From NCBI GenBank assembly GCA_964459325.1, contig CAYWKU010000008.1:62001-126000 (forward strand): 64,000 nucleotides of DNA. Reading direction: 5' to 3'. Position 1 is the first letter of the stretch. Each line of letters opens with the position of its first letter. Origin of the DNA: CAYWKU01 sp964459325. Lineage in GTDB: Bacteria; RBG-13-61-14; CAYWKU01. The translations under genes were made by a program, and so were the position numbers. The notes below the pieces were generated by a model. The model was not told where the DNA came from, ran no database searches, and worked only from the letters and a program-made list of their open reading frames with translations. Positions 42,882 to 50,439 of the stretch are shown here, piece by piece.

Positions 42882-43450
42882 TTTACGAGTATAAACCCTC
42901 CTATCAATAATACCACAAAAACCACGGTAAGCGCGTTAAGATATTTCTCGATGAACCCGCGTATCGGCTCGCCGTAAGCCCGGATAAGAGCGCCCACCAG
43001 GAAAAACCTGGCGGCGCGGCTCAGGGCGGAAGCCACCACAAACACAACGAAATTTATGTGGCACGCGCCGGCGGCGATAGTAAAAACCTTGTACGGAACG
43101 GGAGTGAACCCGGCCACGCTGACTGCCCATGCATTGTAAATGTTGTACTTTTCCCGAATCCATTCGTACTTATCCATGTACCCGTAAAACTCGAATATCG
43201 GTTGCCCCACCCCTTCCCACAGACCGTAGCCGATGAGGTATCCGAAGGCGCCTCCGAAAACGGAGCCTATGGAGCAGATAAGCGCGTACCGGAACGATTT
43301 GGCGGGTATGGATATGGCCAGCGCTATCAGTAAAACGTCGGGAGGAATGGGGAAAAAGCTCGATTCGGCGAAAGCAATAAAAAAAAGCGCCGGCTCGGCG
43401 TAAGGCGTTTCGGCCCAGTGAAGAACCCAGTCGTAAAACTTACGAAGCAT
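42866..43450 (-). CDS. YqaA/DedA-like VTT-domain membrane protein
   Basis: A 194-residue polytopic membrane protein of the SNARE-associated/VTT superfamily. FAESSFFPIPPDVLLIALA is the conserved re-entrant motif with acidic and proline residues, and FTPVPYKVFTIAAGACH the second. It matches YqaA-type proteins (shorter than DedA). DedA-superfamily members act as lipid scramblases or flippases, e.g. of undecaprenyl phosphate; applying that here is inference. Confidence 0.9.
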   Translation of the reverse strand: MLRKFYDWVLHWAETPYAEPALFFIAFAESSFFPIPPDVLLIALAISIPAKSFRYALICSIGSVFGGAFGYLIGYGLWEGVGQPIFEFYGYMDKYEWIREKYNIYNAWAVSVAGFTPVPYKVFTIAAGACHINFVVFVVASALSRAARFFLVGALIRAYGEPIRGFIEKYLNALTVVFVVLLIGGFILVKWLAG

Positions 43451-43522
43451 TCCGAAAAAGGGTATCGGCCAACTGGGCGATTTTCAACCTCAAATCCGGC
43501 GCGGAAATCATTTATCGAAACG

Positions 43523-45211
43523 TTAATCCGCGCTGTCCAGCTTCACTTTTTCGCCCCATCTGAGTTCTCCCAGGACGGATTGAGCTATATTGGTCATGTG
43601 GTCTCCCACTCTTTCGAGATTATCCACGAAGTCCAGGAAGACCACCCCCGCCAGCGGATGAATCTTACCCTTCTGTAACCTTTCGATATGATGCTCGTTG
43701 AGCACGAGCTGGAGTCGATTGAGTTCCTCCTCCCTCTCCAGAGCCCTTCTGGCGGCTTCCGCGTCACTGTCGGAAAGCGCCAGCATCACGTCTTCGGCCA
43801 TTGCCTGGGTGGCGACGTACATCCGTTGAATTTCCTTGATGGCCTCGGGCGGAAACTGCATCTTGTCGTCAATGCGCCTTTCCGCCAGCTCCATCAGATT
43901 CTCCGCGTGGTCGCCTATCCTTTCGAGGTCGTTCACCACGTGCAACAGCACCGGCAAGGACTCCGAAATTTCCCAGCTTATCTCCTGCTGGGACAATTGT
44001 ATGAGATAGGATGTGATTTCCCTTTGCAGGTTGTCTATCGCCTCCTCGGTCTGCACCACATCCTTTAAGCATTGCGGTTCTTGAGACACGAAGCCCTGAT
44101 ATGCGTGCTGCAACGACTCCTGCGCCAACCTGGCCATCCTGACTGTCTCGCGAATGGCCTGCTGGAAAGCCAGCACCGGCGTGGGGAGGAGGTGCTTTTG
44201 GAGATAACGGGGGGCCACGTCCAACTCGCCCGGCTTTTCGGGCACGAACCTTACGGCTATTCTCTCCAAAACCCCTATCAACGGGAGAAAAATAGCGGCG
44301 TTCACCACGTTAAATGCGCTGTGAGCGAGTGCTATATAGACCATAATATTACCACGGGCTACCGGCCCAGGTACAAGCGAATCTATCATTTGCGCGTACC
44401 ACCCCGGGTACACCAGAATCAGCATCACACATACCCCCAACACGTTGAAAATGGCGTGGGCCCGGGCCGTTCTGCGCGCTATGCGATTTCCGCCAATAGC
44501 GGATATCTGCGCGGTAAGGGTGGTGCCTATATTGTCTCCTAGTATGAGAGGTATGGTATCCGGAAAGCTTATCAGTCCCTGCAGGGCCAGCACCTGCACC
44601 ATGGCGATAGTGGCGCTGGAGCTTTGAAGCATCATGGTGATGGCGGCTCCGACAAGCACTCCGAGAATGGGATATTTACCGAAGGTGACGAAAAGATGCT
44701 TGACGGTTTCACTCTGCTCCAGCGGCCCGAAAGCGCCTTTCATAAAGTGGATGCCCAGAAACAATATACCGAAACCTATGAGGACTTCGCCCCAGAACCT
44801 CTGGGTGCGCCGCTTTCCTATGAAGGTCATCAACAAACCCACCCCGATGGCGGGGAGGGCATAATTGGTAATCTTGAATATTGCCAAGAAACTGACCAGC
44901 CAGGCGGTGAAGGTGGTGCCGATGTTGGCCCCCATCACCACGCTTATCGCCTGCCTGAGGCTCAACAGCCCGGCGTTGGCGACGCCCACCGTCATCACGG
45001 TGGTGGCGCTGGAGCTTTGAATGAGCAAAGTGACCAGCGCTCCCACCAGCAGGCCGATGACCGGTGTCCGGGTGAGCATCTCCAGGATGCTCTTCATCCT
45101 GTCGCCGGCGACCTTCTTGAGCCCCTCGCTCATCATCCTCATGCCGAAGATGAACATCCCCAGGCCACCGATAACGGGGAAGACTATGTCCTTAAACATT
45201 ACCCAGTCCAT
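43523..45211 (-). CDS. Na/Pi cotransporter family protein with PhoU-like tail
   Basis: A 562-residue protein. The membrane part (1-330) has two inverted copies of the family motif: LIQSSSATTVMTVGVANAG and MLQSSSATIAMVQVLALQG, as in NptA-type Na-dependent phosphate symporters. The C-terminal 210 residues are a helical PhoU-like regulatory domain (ESLPVLLHVVNDLERIGDHA, DFVDNLERVGDHMTNIAQ). It probably imports, or balances export of, phosphate. The divergent neighbour is a degenerate PstB-like protein, suggesting a shared phosphate theme. Confidence 0.94.
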   Translation of the reverse strand: MDWVMFKDIVFPVIGGLGMFIFGMRMMSEGLKKVAGDRMKSILEMLTRTPVIGLLVGALVTLLIQSSSATTVMTVGVANAGLLSLRQAISVVMGANIGTTFTAWLVSFLAIFKITNYALPAIGVGLLMTFIGKRRTQRFWGEVLIGFGILFLGIHFMKGAFGPLEQSETVKHLFVTFGKYPILGVLVGAAITMMLQSSSATIAMVQVLALQGLISFPDTIPLILGDNIGTTLTAQISAIGGNRIARRTARAHAIFNVLGVCVMLILVYPGWYAQMIDSLVPGPVARGNIMVYIALAHSAFNVVNAAIFLPLIGVLERIAVRFVPEKPGELDVAPRYLQKHLLPTPVLAFQQAIRETVRMARLAQESLQHAYQGFVSQEPQCLKDVVQTEEAIDNLQREITSYLIQLSQQEISWEISESLPVLLHVVNDLERIGDHAENLMELAERRIDDKMQFPPEAIKEIQRMYVATQAMAEDVMLALSDSDAEAARRALEREEELNRLQLVLNEHHIERLQKGKIHPLAGVVFLDFVDNLERVGDHMTNIAQSVLGELRWGEKVKLDSAD

Positions 45212-45330
45212 GATGAATCTCTCTCAGAAATTTTGTTAAGGGCAAATAGAGCATATAGGCCGGTATTCGATTTTTCAAGATAGCTTGCCGGCTTTTTCGC
45301 CCCGGATATAGTCGGGTACCGAAATTCATC

Positions 45331-45464
45331 GCCCGGCAAGAGTGCCGGGCCTACCTTATGGCAGGTGCGACGCTCATGTCGCACATCCTATCGCACATCC
45401 TATAATGTCTGGTGGGAGCGACCTCCCGGTCACGACGGGTGTCGAGACCAAAGGTCTCTCCCAC
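45331..45464. repeat. dispersed palindromes between the Na/Pi and PstB-like genes
   Basis: Three elements fill most of this 300-base gap: GCCCGGCAAGAGTGCCGGGC with CTACC (45331-45355), GTGCGACGCTCATGTCGCAC (45365-45384), and a 53-base GTGGGAG...CTCCCAC element (45412-45464) that is copy 2 of the family at 35686. Promoters of the two divergent genes must lie among or beside them. Confidence 0.85.
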
Positions 45465-45511
45465 GATGCAGTGGGATTACAACTTAATGTTCAGGTTGTA
45501 CCCTCAGGTAA

Positions 45512-46207
45512 ATGCCCGGTTTTGAGAAAATATCCGCCCGTGACCTTCATCTTTATATTGAAGGCCGACACATCCTGAGAGGTGTGAACCTCGATGTCAC
45601 CGAAGGGCGCATCACCACCATCCTCGGTCCTCCAGAGTCGGGTAAATCCGCCCTGTTGCGCACTTTCAACCGGATGAACGACACCATCCCCGACCATAAG
45701 CTCTCGGGAGAGGTGCTGCTCGACGGAAAGGACGTGTATGCGGAAACGTTCGACCCGGTATCCCTGAGGCGGAAGGTGGGCATGGTGTTCCGGAGGTATA
45801 CGCCCTATGCTCCCGATATCTTTGAAGAACTTGCCCGGCGGCTGAAAATGGCCGGTCTTAAAAAGGAAAAAGACAGGGCGCGGAAAATCGAGTCATGCCT
45901 GGAAGAAGTCGGGCTGTGGGAGGAACTGAAGAAAAAACCCGGAACGAGCACCCGCGACCTCGACAAGGGGCAGGCCGGGAAGCTATCGGTGGCGCGAACG
46001 CTATTGAACGACCCCGAAGTGATACTGCTGGACAACCCGATGGAAGGGCTGGAGGACAAGGAAGCAGAACAAATCCGGGCACTTATAGAAAACCTCAGGA
46101 AAAAGTACACAATAGTTATCGCCACCCGCTCCGAAGAGACGGCGCGAACGGGGGATTTCACCGCCATAATGGCGGAAGGAAAAATAAGCTACTTCGAGAC
46201 CGCCTAA
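45512..46207 (+). CDS. PstB-like ABC ATPase homologue with degenerate catalytic motifs
   Basis: A 231-residue protein that aligns end to end with PstB, the phosphate-importer ATPase (LRGVNLDVTEGRITTILGP, TFNRMNDTIPDHKLSGEVLL, VGMVFRRYTPYAPDIFEELA). Walker A is GPPESGKSA (39-47). The key residues have changed: Q-loop Gln is Arg94, the signature LSGGQ is LDKGQ (150-154), the catalytic Glu after Walker B is Asn175 (ILLDN), and the switch His is Arg206 (IATRSEE). It should bind nucleotide poorly or at least not hydrolyse it normally. No PstSCA or PhoU gene accompanies it. The reading frame is intact and codon use normal, arguing for a retained, changed role. Confidence 0.85.
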   Translation: MPGFEKISARDLHLYIEGRHILRGVNLDVTEGRITTILGPPESGKSALLRTFNRMNDTIPDHKLSGEVLLDGKDVYAETFDPVSLRRKVGMVFRRYTPYAPDIFEELARRLKMAGLKKEKDRARKIESCLEEVGLWEELKKKPGTSTRDLDKGQAGKLSVARTLLNDPEVILLDNPMEGLEDKEAEQIRALIENLRKKYTIVIATRSEETARTGDFTAIMAEGKISYFETA

Positions 46208-46307
46208 AGAATCTGGCCGGGGTGATAAATCCAAAACGTTAGCCCTGAATGTGGTGCAATTTAAAGATTTCAAAATCCATGCTAAAATTAAAATCGGTAG
46301 CGTAACT

Positions 46308-46598
46308 ATGAGTCTGGCCGGACTATTGAAAGAAAACCGCGAAGAAATACTGCGCATTGCCGCCAAGCATGGCGTATCCGAAATACGTGTGTTCGGTTCG
46401 GCCGCTCGTGGAGATGATACCTCCGATAGCGATATAGACTTTTTAATTGAGGTCAATGGCCCCACCACCCCGTGGTTCCCGGGTGGATTGGTATCGGACC
46501 TTGAAGAATTACTTGGACGGAAGGTGGAGGTTGTAACGGAGGATTCAATTTATTGGCTTTTGCGTCGCCGGATTCTCAAAGAGGCCGTGCCGCTGTGA
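46308..46598 (+). CDS. mntA: MNT-domain nucleotidyltransferase antitoxin (MntA family)
   Basis: A 96-residue minimal nucleotidyltransferase with VFGSAARGDDTSDSDIDFLI (GSxxR...DxD active site). It is the antitoxin of the HEPN toxin encoded next, which it silences by AMPylation in characterised pairs. ATG at 46308 is chosen by homology; a frame opening at 46251 would add an unlikely Lys-rich leader. Its stop overlaps the toxin's GTG start by four bases. The copy at 8674 is a distant relative. Confidence 0.9.
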   Translation: MSLAGLLKENREEILRIAAKHGVSEIRVFGSAARGDDTSDSDIDFLIEVNGPTTPWFPGGLVSDLEELLGRKVEVVTEDSIYWLLRRRILKEAVPL

Positions 46599-46987
46599 AG
46601 AAAGACCCGCGGGTTTATCTGGCTCATATCATAGAAAGTATCGGATGGATTGAAGAATTCACACGTGAGGGGAAATCCGCTTTCCACTCACAGAAAATTA
46701 TCCAGGATGCCGTTATCCGAAATTTTGAGATTATGGGAGAAGCGGCAAAAAGAATACCCACGGAATATAGAGAGCAACACACAGAAATACCCTGGCGGAT
46801 GATGGCCGCATTCCGAGACGTGCTTGCCCATGATTATGAAGGTGTGGATTTAAATCAGGTTTGGCATATCATCGAAAATGACCTACCCGTATTAAAATCC
46901 ACCCTTTCCACCATATTACCTCCACTGGAAGAGTTGGAAAAAGAATTGGCGGGTGAAAAAGAGCCCAAGGGAAATAATTCAAACTAA
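46595..46987 (+). CDS. hepT: HepT-type HEPN toxin RNase
   Basis: A 130-residue helical protein of the HEPN/HepT family. The catalytic RX4HXY motif is intact (FRDVLAHDYEGVD), following IMGEAAKRIPTEYREQHTEIPW. Such toxins cleave RNA (tRNA ends in studied cases). Start at the GTG overlapping the mntA stop. Intact in contrast to the 8341-8687 pseudogene, which has a stop at the Trp of the IPW motif that is complete here. A good terminator follows the gene. Confidence 0.92.
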   Translation: MKKDPRVYLAHIIESIGWIEEFTREGKSAFHSQKIIQDAVIRNFEIMGEAAKRIPTEYREQHTEIPWRMMAAFRDVLAHDYEGVDLNQVWHIIENDLPVLKSTLSTILPPLEELEKELAGEKEPKGNNSN

Positions 46988-46988
46988 A

Positions 46989-47012
46989 GAAAGCCCCTTT
47001 TCCAGGGGCTTT
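46989..47012. terminator. bidirectional rho-independent terminator
   Basis: AAAGCCCC-TTTTCCA-GGGGCTTTT between the convergent hepT and rpoD genes, with a T run on the plus strand and an A-rich flank giving a T run on the minus strand. It should end both transcripts. Confidence 0.8.
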
Positions 47013-47037
47013 TCAGTGCGATATGTTTGTCTGAATT

Positions 47038-48528
47038 TCAGCTCTCGAAGTAGCTGCGCAGCAGCCGGCTCTTGGAGGGATGCCTGAGCTTCTTGAGACT
47101 TTTCTTTTCAATCTGCCGGATACGCTCGCGGCTGAGCTTGAAGTCCTCGCCGATTTCCTCCAGGGTATGGTCGTGCTTTTCGCCGATGCCATAGCGCATT
47201 CGCAGGATTTTTTCCTCGCGCGGGCTGAGGCTCTCCAAAAGCTCCTCCACCTGCCGGGACAGGTGAGAGTTCACGACCTCCTCCTCGGGAGGAAGCACGC
47301 TTTTATCCTCGATAAGGTTGCCCAGGCTGATTTCCTCGTACTTTCCGATAAGCTTTTCCAGACTCACCGGCTCGCGGGCTATCTTAATCAGGCTGATGAC
47401 CTCGTCCAGGGGCAGGTCCATTTCCGCCGCGATTTCCTCGGGAGTTGGCTCCTTGCCCTTGCTCTGGTATAGCTTGGTGGCTATTTTGTCCACCCGCTTG
47501 ATTTTCTCAGACAGGTAAATGGGCACCCGAATGGTCTTGGACTTCTCCGCCAGCGCCCGTATGATGGCCTGGTGAATCCACCAGGTGGCGTAGGAGCTGA
47601 ATTTGTATCCTTTGCGGTAATCGAACTTCTCCACAGCCCTGATTAATCCGAGGTTTCCTTCCTGGATGAGGTCGCTGACGGTCAGGCTCTTGTTGCGGTA
47701 CTTGTTGGCTATTTTTACCACCAGCCTCAGGTTGGCTTCCACGAACTGGTTGCGCTTCATGTTGACCAGCTGGTGAGCGTGCCAGGCTTCTTCATACAGC
47801 GATTTGAGCTTATTGACGCCCATCCCGGCCTCGCGCTCGAGCCTCCGGATATTCTTGCGAGCGTCCTTGGCCTTCTCCTCGGCTCGGGCCATTCCGGATT
47901 CGGTTTTGGAGCGAGTGTTTTCGGCGCGGTCGATTTGCTCTTCCTCTTTTTCGAGACGCTCCATCAAATCCTGGAGCAGGTTGAAGTAGTACTGCTCGTT
48001 GGTTTCGTCCACTTCCTCTTCGCAGATACCCAACCTCTCCAACAGGTCCCAGAGCTTTTCGGCATACTCGCTCATCTCCCTGGCGACTTCTATTTCCTGC
48101 TCGGGGGTGAAAAGACTCTTGGAATCCATTTCCCGCAGGTACATTTTGAGTACGTCGTAATACTCATCCCCCGGGACGGTCTCCTGGAGCCCTTCCTCCT
48201 CTTCGCCCGCCTCTGCCGCAATGTCCTTCACCGTCTGGATGATGCCGACATCGTCGTAGAACTGCTCGCCTTCGGAGTCGCTATCCGTTTCCTCGGATTT
48301 TTCCTCTCCAAACTGGCGGGTAACACTCCTCTCCTTGGCGCGCATTTTCTTTCTTTCGGCCTTCACCTGGGGCGAAATGCCCCTCTGCGCCCCCCTCAAG
48401 GCCTTTCCTATAGACCAGGAGGGCACTCCCCGACGGGGCTTTTCTTCGGCCTCGGAGGCCTGATTCCGGGTTTTTACCGCAGTTTCCTCTTTACGGGCTG
48501 CCTGCTTTTTGTTCTTTTTTTCCGCCAA
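47038..48528 (-). CDS. rpoD: primary RNA polymerase sigma factor (RpoD)
   Basis: A 496-residue sigma-70 family factor. Region 1.2 (VLKMYLREMDSKSLFTPEQE), a long acidic, helical insert between 1.2 and 2, region 2 (FVEANLRLVVKIANKYRNK, SDLIQEGNLGLIRAVEKFDY, FSSYATWWIHQAIIRALAE), region 3, and region 4 with the -35 recognition helix (LEEIGEDFKLSRERIRQIE) are all present. The N-terminal 100 residues are charged and poorly conserved, without a clear region 1.1. Region 3.0 reads IRVPIYLSEKI instead of the common IRIPVHM. Starts at TTG with AAGGGGG eight bases upstream. A perfect consensus promoter lies 220 bases upstream. Confidence 0.94.
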   Translation of the reverse strand: MAEKKNKKQAARKEETAVKTRNQASEAEEKPRRGVPSWSIGKALRGAQRGISPQVKAERKKMRAKERSVTRQFGEEKSEETDSDSEGEQFYDDVGIIQTVKDIAAEAGEEEEGLQETVPGDEYYDVLKMYLREMDSKSLFTPEQEIEVAREMSEYAEKLWDLLERLGICEEEVDETNEQYYFNLLQDLMERLEKEEEQIDRAENTRSKTESGMARAEEKAKDARKNIRRLEREAGMGVNKLKSLYEEAWHAHQLVNMKRNQFVEANLRLVVKIANKYRNKSLTVSDLIQEGNLGLIRAVEKFDYRKGYKFSSYATWWIHQAIIRALAEKSKTIRVPIYLSEKIKRVDKIATKLYQSKGKEPTPEEIAAEMDLPLDEVISLIKIAREPVSLEKLIGKYEEISLGNLIEDKSVLPPEEEVVNSHLSRQVEELLESLSPREEKILRMRYGIGEKHDHTLEEIGEDFKLSRERIRQIEKKSLKKLRHPSKSRLLRSYFES

Positions 48529-48755
48529 AAAAGAACCCCCTTTTAGAGCACAGTCTGGCCGACTGTAACATTATTATAGCTTCTATCTAAGCTTTGTTTG
48601 CGCGGTCGATGATAACGTGACCTTGAAGTTTTGCGTTTCCTCTCGCGGTTGCCGAACAAAGTGGAATGAATGGTATACTTGTGAGATAAACAGGCGCATG
48701 ACTTAATCCCGCGAACGCCGAATATCAAGCCACACTTTCCCACTTTAAAAAAGGT

Positions 48756-48784
48756 ATTATAACTCGTAAGTTATGGGTTGTCAA
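48756..48784 (-). promoter_or_regulatory. perfect consensus sigma-70 promoter of rpoD
   Basis: On the minus strand TTGACA (48784-48779), exactly 17 bases, then TATAAT (48761-48756). All twelve hexamer bases match the consensus. Transcription should start near 48749 and give a leader of about 220 nt before the rpoD TTG. The leader (48529-48748) shows an ACAGTC/GACTGT inverted repeat (48550-48566) and no gene. Confidence 0.85.
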
Positions 48785-48869
48785 TGGATTTCGAGATTTT
48801 TCCCGCGTTTTCTTTTCACTTTTTATAGATGAGAGTCAGGCCCTAAAAGTTCCACTTTTTTCCGTTTTC

Positions 48870-48902
48870 TTTTGAACAAAAATTGTGCAATCGCCGATTT
48901 CC
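48870..48902. repeat. 33-base direct repeat, copy A (relic of the PHP gene 3' end)
   Basis: Identical over 33 bases to 49635-49667, inside the 3' end of the PHP gene, with weaker similarity continuing on the rpoD side as far as the TTGACA. Read on the minus strand, copy A still encodes EIGDCTIFVQK, as the PHP protein does, then diverges. It lies in the 453-base gap 48529-48981 that otherwise holds the rpoD promoter and leader. Confidence 0.9.
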
Positions 48903-48981
48903 CGTGAGGCGTACCCGATGAAAACATGACTCCGGAGAATCGGCGAGCCACTACTCCCCAACGCAAGCTTTGTGGCGAATG

Positions 48982-49200
48982 TCATTGAGGCGTTACCGGC
49001 CGAAGCTCGAAAATTCGACCATATCGGGACGCGGATTCAACGTCGCCTCTGCGGAGAGCTTCCCGCACATCGTCCAACTTATAGGCATCGCTGACACTGA
49101 TGTACGGAGACCACTCGCACTCATCCTCCAGCAGTTCCACATCAACTTCAGCCACGTACCTTCCTTCATGGACATATTTTGTCTTTTTCCGCTTTTTCAT
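48982..49200 (-). CDS. small protein paired with DUF4258 gene (putative antitoxin)
   Basis: A 72-residue protein with a basic N terminus (MKKRKKTKYVHEG), a strand-rich core (YVAEVDVELLEDECEW) and a helical C-terminal part (YKLDDVREALRRGDVESASR). It begins three bases after the DUF4258 gene. Proteins of this look commonly accompany DUF4258 genes and the pair resembles a toxin-antitoxin module, but I know of no experimental proof. No DNA-binding motif is recognisable. The two genes lie between direct repeats. Confidence 0.75.
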   Translation of the reverse strand: MKKRKKTKYVHEGRYVAEVDVELLEDECEWSPYISVSDAYKLDDVREALRRGDVESASRYGRIFELRPVTPQ

Positions 49201-49203
49201 AAA

Positions 49204-49527
49204 TTACTTTTGCCTCCGCAAAAAATTTCCATCCCATCGCTCCGGGTCAGGCCTGTACGCGGTAACCAACACCACCGGCCTATCAAATCCCTTTGAGATA
49301 CCCCACACCACATGGATGGGATTGCCCAGATTGTCTTCCTGTAAGGCCAAGACACATGGCCCTTTAGGATAGTTCATGTATTCCTCGACAAGCGCCGCTT
49401 CCCGAGCACCGTCAACCAACTCTCTTGCCGTGAGATCTTCTTCCGCCAGCTTATCGTATCCGTGTTCCGATATCAGTATTTCGCCGGCGTCTATCAGGTC
49501 GCGTACCCGTTGAAGAAAATCACTCAA
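49204..49527 (-). CDS. DUF4258 domain protein (putative toxin)
   Basis: A 107-residue soluble protein. The family pattern is seen in GEILISEHGYDKLAEEDLTA near the start and VVWGISKGFDRPVVLVTAYRP near the end, which is the DUF4258 region thought to resemble RelE/HigB-type folds. TTG at 49527 is preferred as start (AAAGGTGGAG about seven bases upstream); GTG at 49539 overlaps that site. With the following small gene it forms a candidate toxin-antitoxin pair. The function is not established. Confidence 0.78.
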   Translation of the reverse strand: MSDFLQRVRDLIDAGEILISEHGYDKLAEEDLTARELVDGAREAALVEEYMNYPKGPCVLALQEDNLGNPIHVVWGISKGFDRPVVLVTAYRPDPERWDGNFLRRQK

Positions 49528-49603
49528 ACAATACTCCACCTTTTAATGATATAGCATCACAGCTTCGCTCGCAAAATCGCGCATTGTCAACGGATTCTTG
49601 ATT

Positions 49604-50437
49604 TCAACCCGAAAAGTTCAAGTTTTTTCCATTTTTTTGAACAAAAATTGTGCAATCGCCGATTTCCGCAAACCCATCGCTGTTTTCCCCGTGGCAGTCG
49701 CTCCCTCCGCTGGTCGGCCAACCGTGAGTTTCCGCCAGCCGTCTGAAATCTTCGGTTTGTCTCGGTGAATGCTTCGCATGGACGGTTTCAATCCCATCCA
49801 GGCCCATCTTCACGATATTCACGACTTCCGAGAACGAGTCTGCGCTTACTCCCGGGTGGGCCAGGAACGCCAGTCCCCCGGCGGCATGAATAACCTCCGC
49901 CGCCCTACCAGGGTCAATTTTGTATTTGGGCACGTAGGCGGGCTTTCCGTTCCCCAGATACCTGTCGAAAGCCTCCGAGAAATCCTTAACCGCCCCCACC
50001 CTGACCAGGGCCTCGGCTATGTGAGGCCTCCCGACGCTCCCGTAACCGCTTACCTCGAGCACATTTTCCATTGCAATTTCAACACCGAACTTGCGGAGCT
50101 TATCTACTATCATCCCTCCCCGCTCGTGTCGGTGTTTCCGGAAGAATTCGAGGTGCTCCAACAATGTGGAATCTTCGGGGTCGATGAAAAGACCCACTAT
50201 GTGATAGCCCTTCTCCTCCACATACGAACTCAACTCGGTACCCGAAACCACGGTAAGCTCCGAACCCTCGGCCGCTTTCTGCGCTACTTCAACGCCCCCC
50301 ACGGCGTCGTGGTCGGTTATGGCAATGGCTCCCAGCCCTTTTGACCGGGCGATCGCAACAGCCTGCTCGGGCGAGTATGAGCCGTCCGAGTAATTGGTAT
50401 GAATATGCAAATCCGCTTTTACCTGTTCTTCAGACAA
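49604..50437 (-). CDS. PHP-domain phosphoesterase (RNase AM / YciV-like)
   Basis: A 277-residue metal-dependent phosphoesterase. Metal-binding motifs of the PHP fold are in place: DLHIHTNYSDGSYSPEQ, AIAITDHDAVGG, SGTELSSYV, FLAHPGVSADS and GGSDCHGEN. E. coli RNase AM (YciV) acts on 5' ends of RNA and on nucleoside 3',5'-bisphosphates; the same role is likely but unproven. It follows nadA with two bases between. Its last 20 or so codons are duplicated downstream at 48870-48902, see repeat copies A and B. Confidence 0.92.
   Translation of the reverse strand: MSEEQVKADLHIHTNYSDGSYSPEQAVAIARSKGLGAIAITDHDAVGGVEVAQKAAEGSELTVVSGTELSSYVEEKGYHIVGLFIDPEDSTLLEHLEFFRKHRHERGGMIVDKLRKFGVEIAMENVLEVSGYGSVGRPHIAEALVRVGAVKDFSEAFDRYLGNGKPAYVPKYKIDPGRAAEVIHAAGGLAFLAHPGVSADSFSEVVNIVKMGLDGIETVHAKHSPRQTEDFRRLAETHGWPTSGGSDCHGENSDGFAEIGDCTIFVQKNGKNLNFSG
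49635..49667. repeat. 33-base direct repeat, copy B (inside the PHP gene 3' end)
   Basis: Second copy of the exact 33-base repeat, 765 bases from copy A, within the coding sequence of the PHP gene. Together the copies bracket the DUF4258 pair. Confidence 0.9.
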
Positions 50438-50439
50438 TT

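Noticed and set aside
48543..48743. Open frame of 66 codons on the minus strand upstream of rpoD
   Set aside because: It lies in the leader after the consensus promoter, has no ribosome site and no recognisable protein features.
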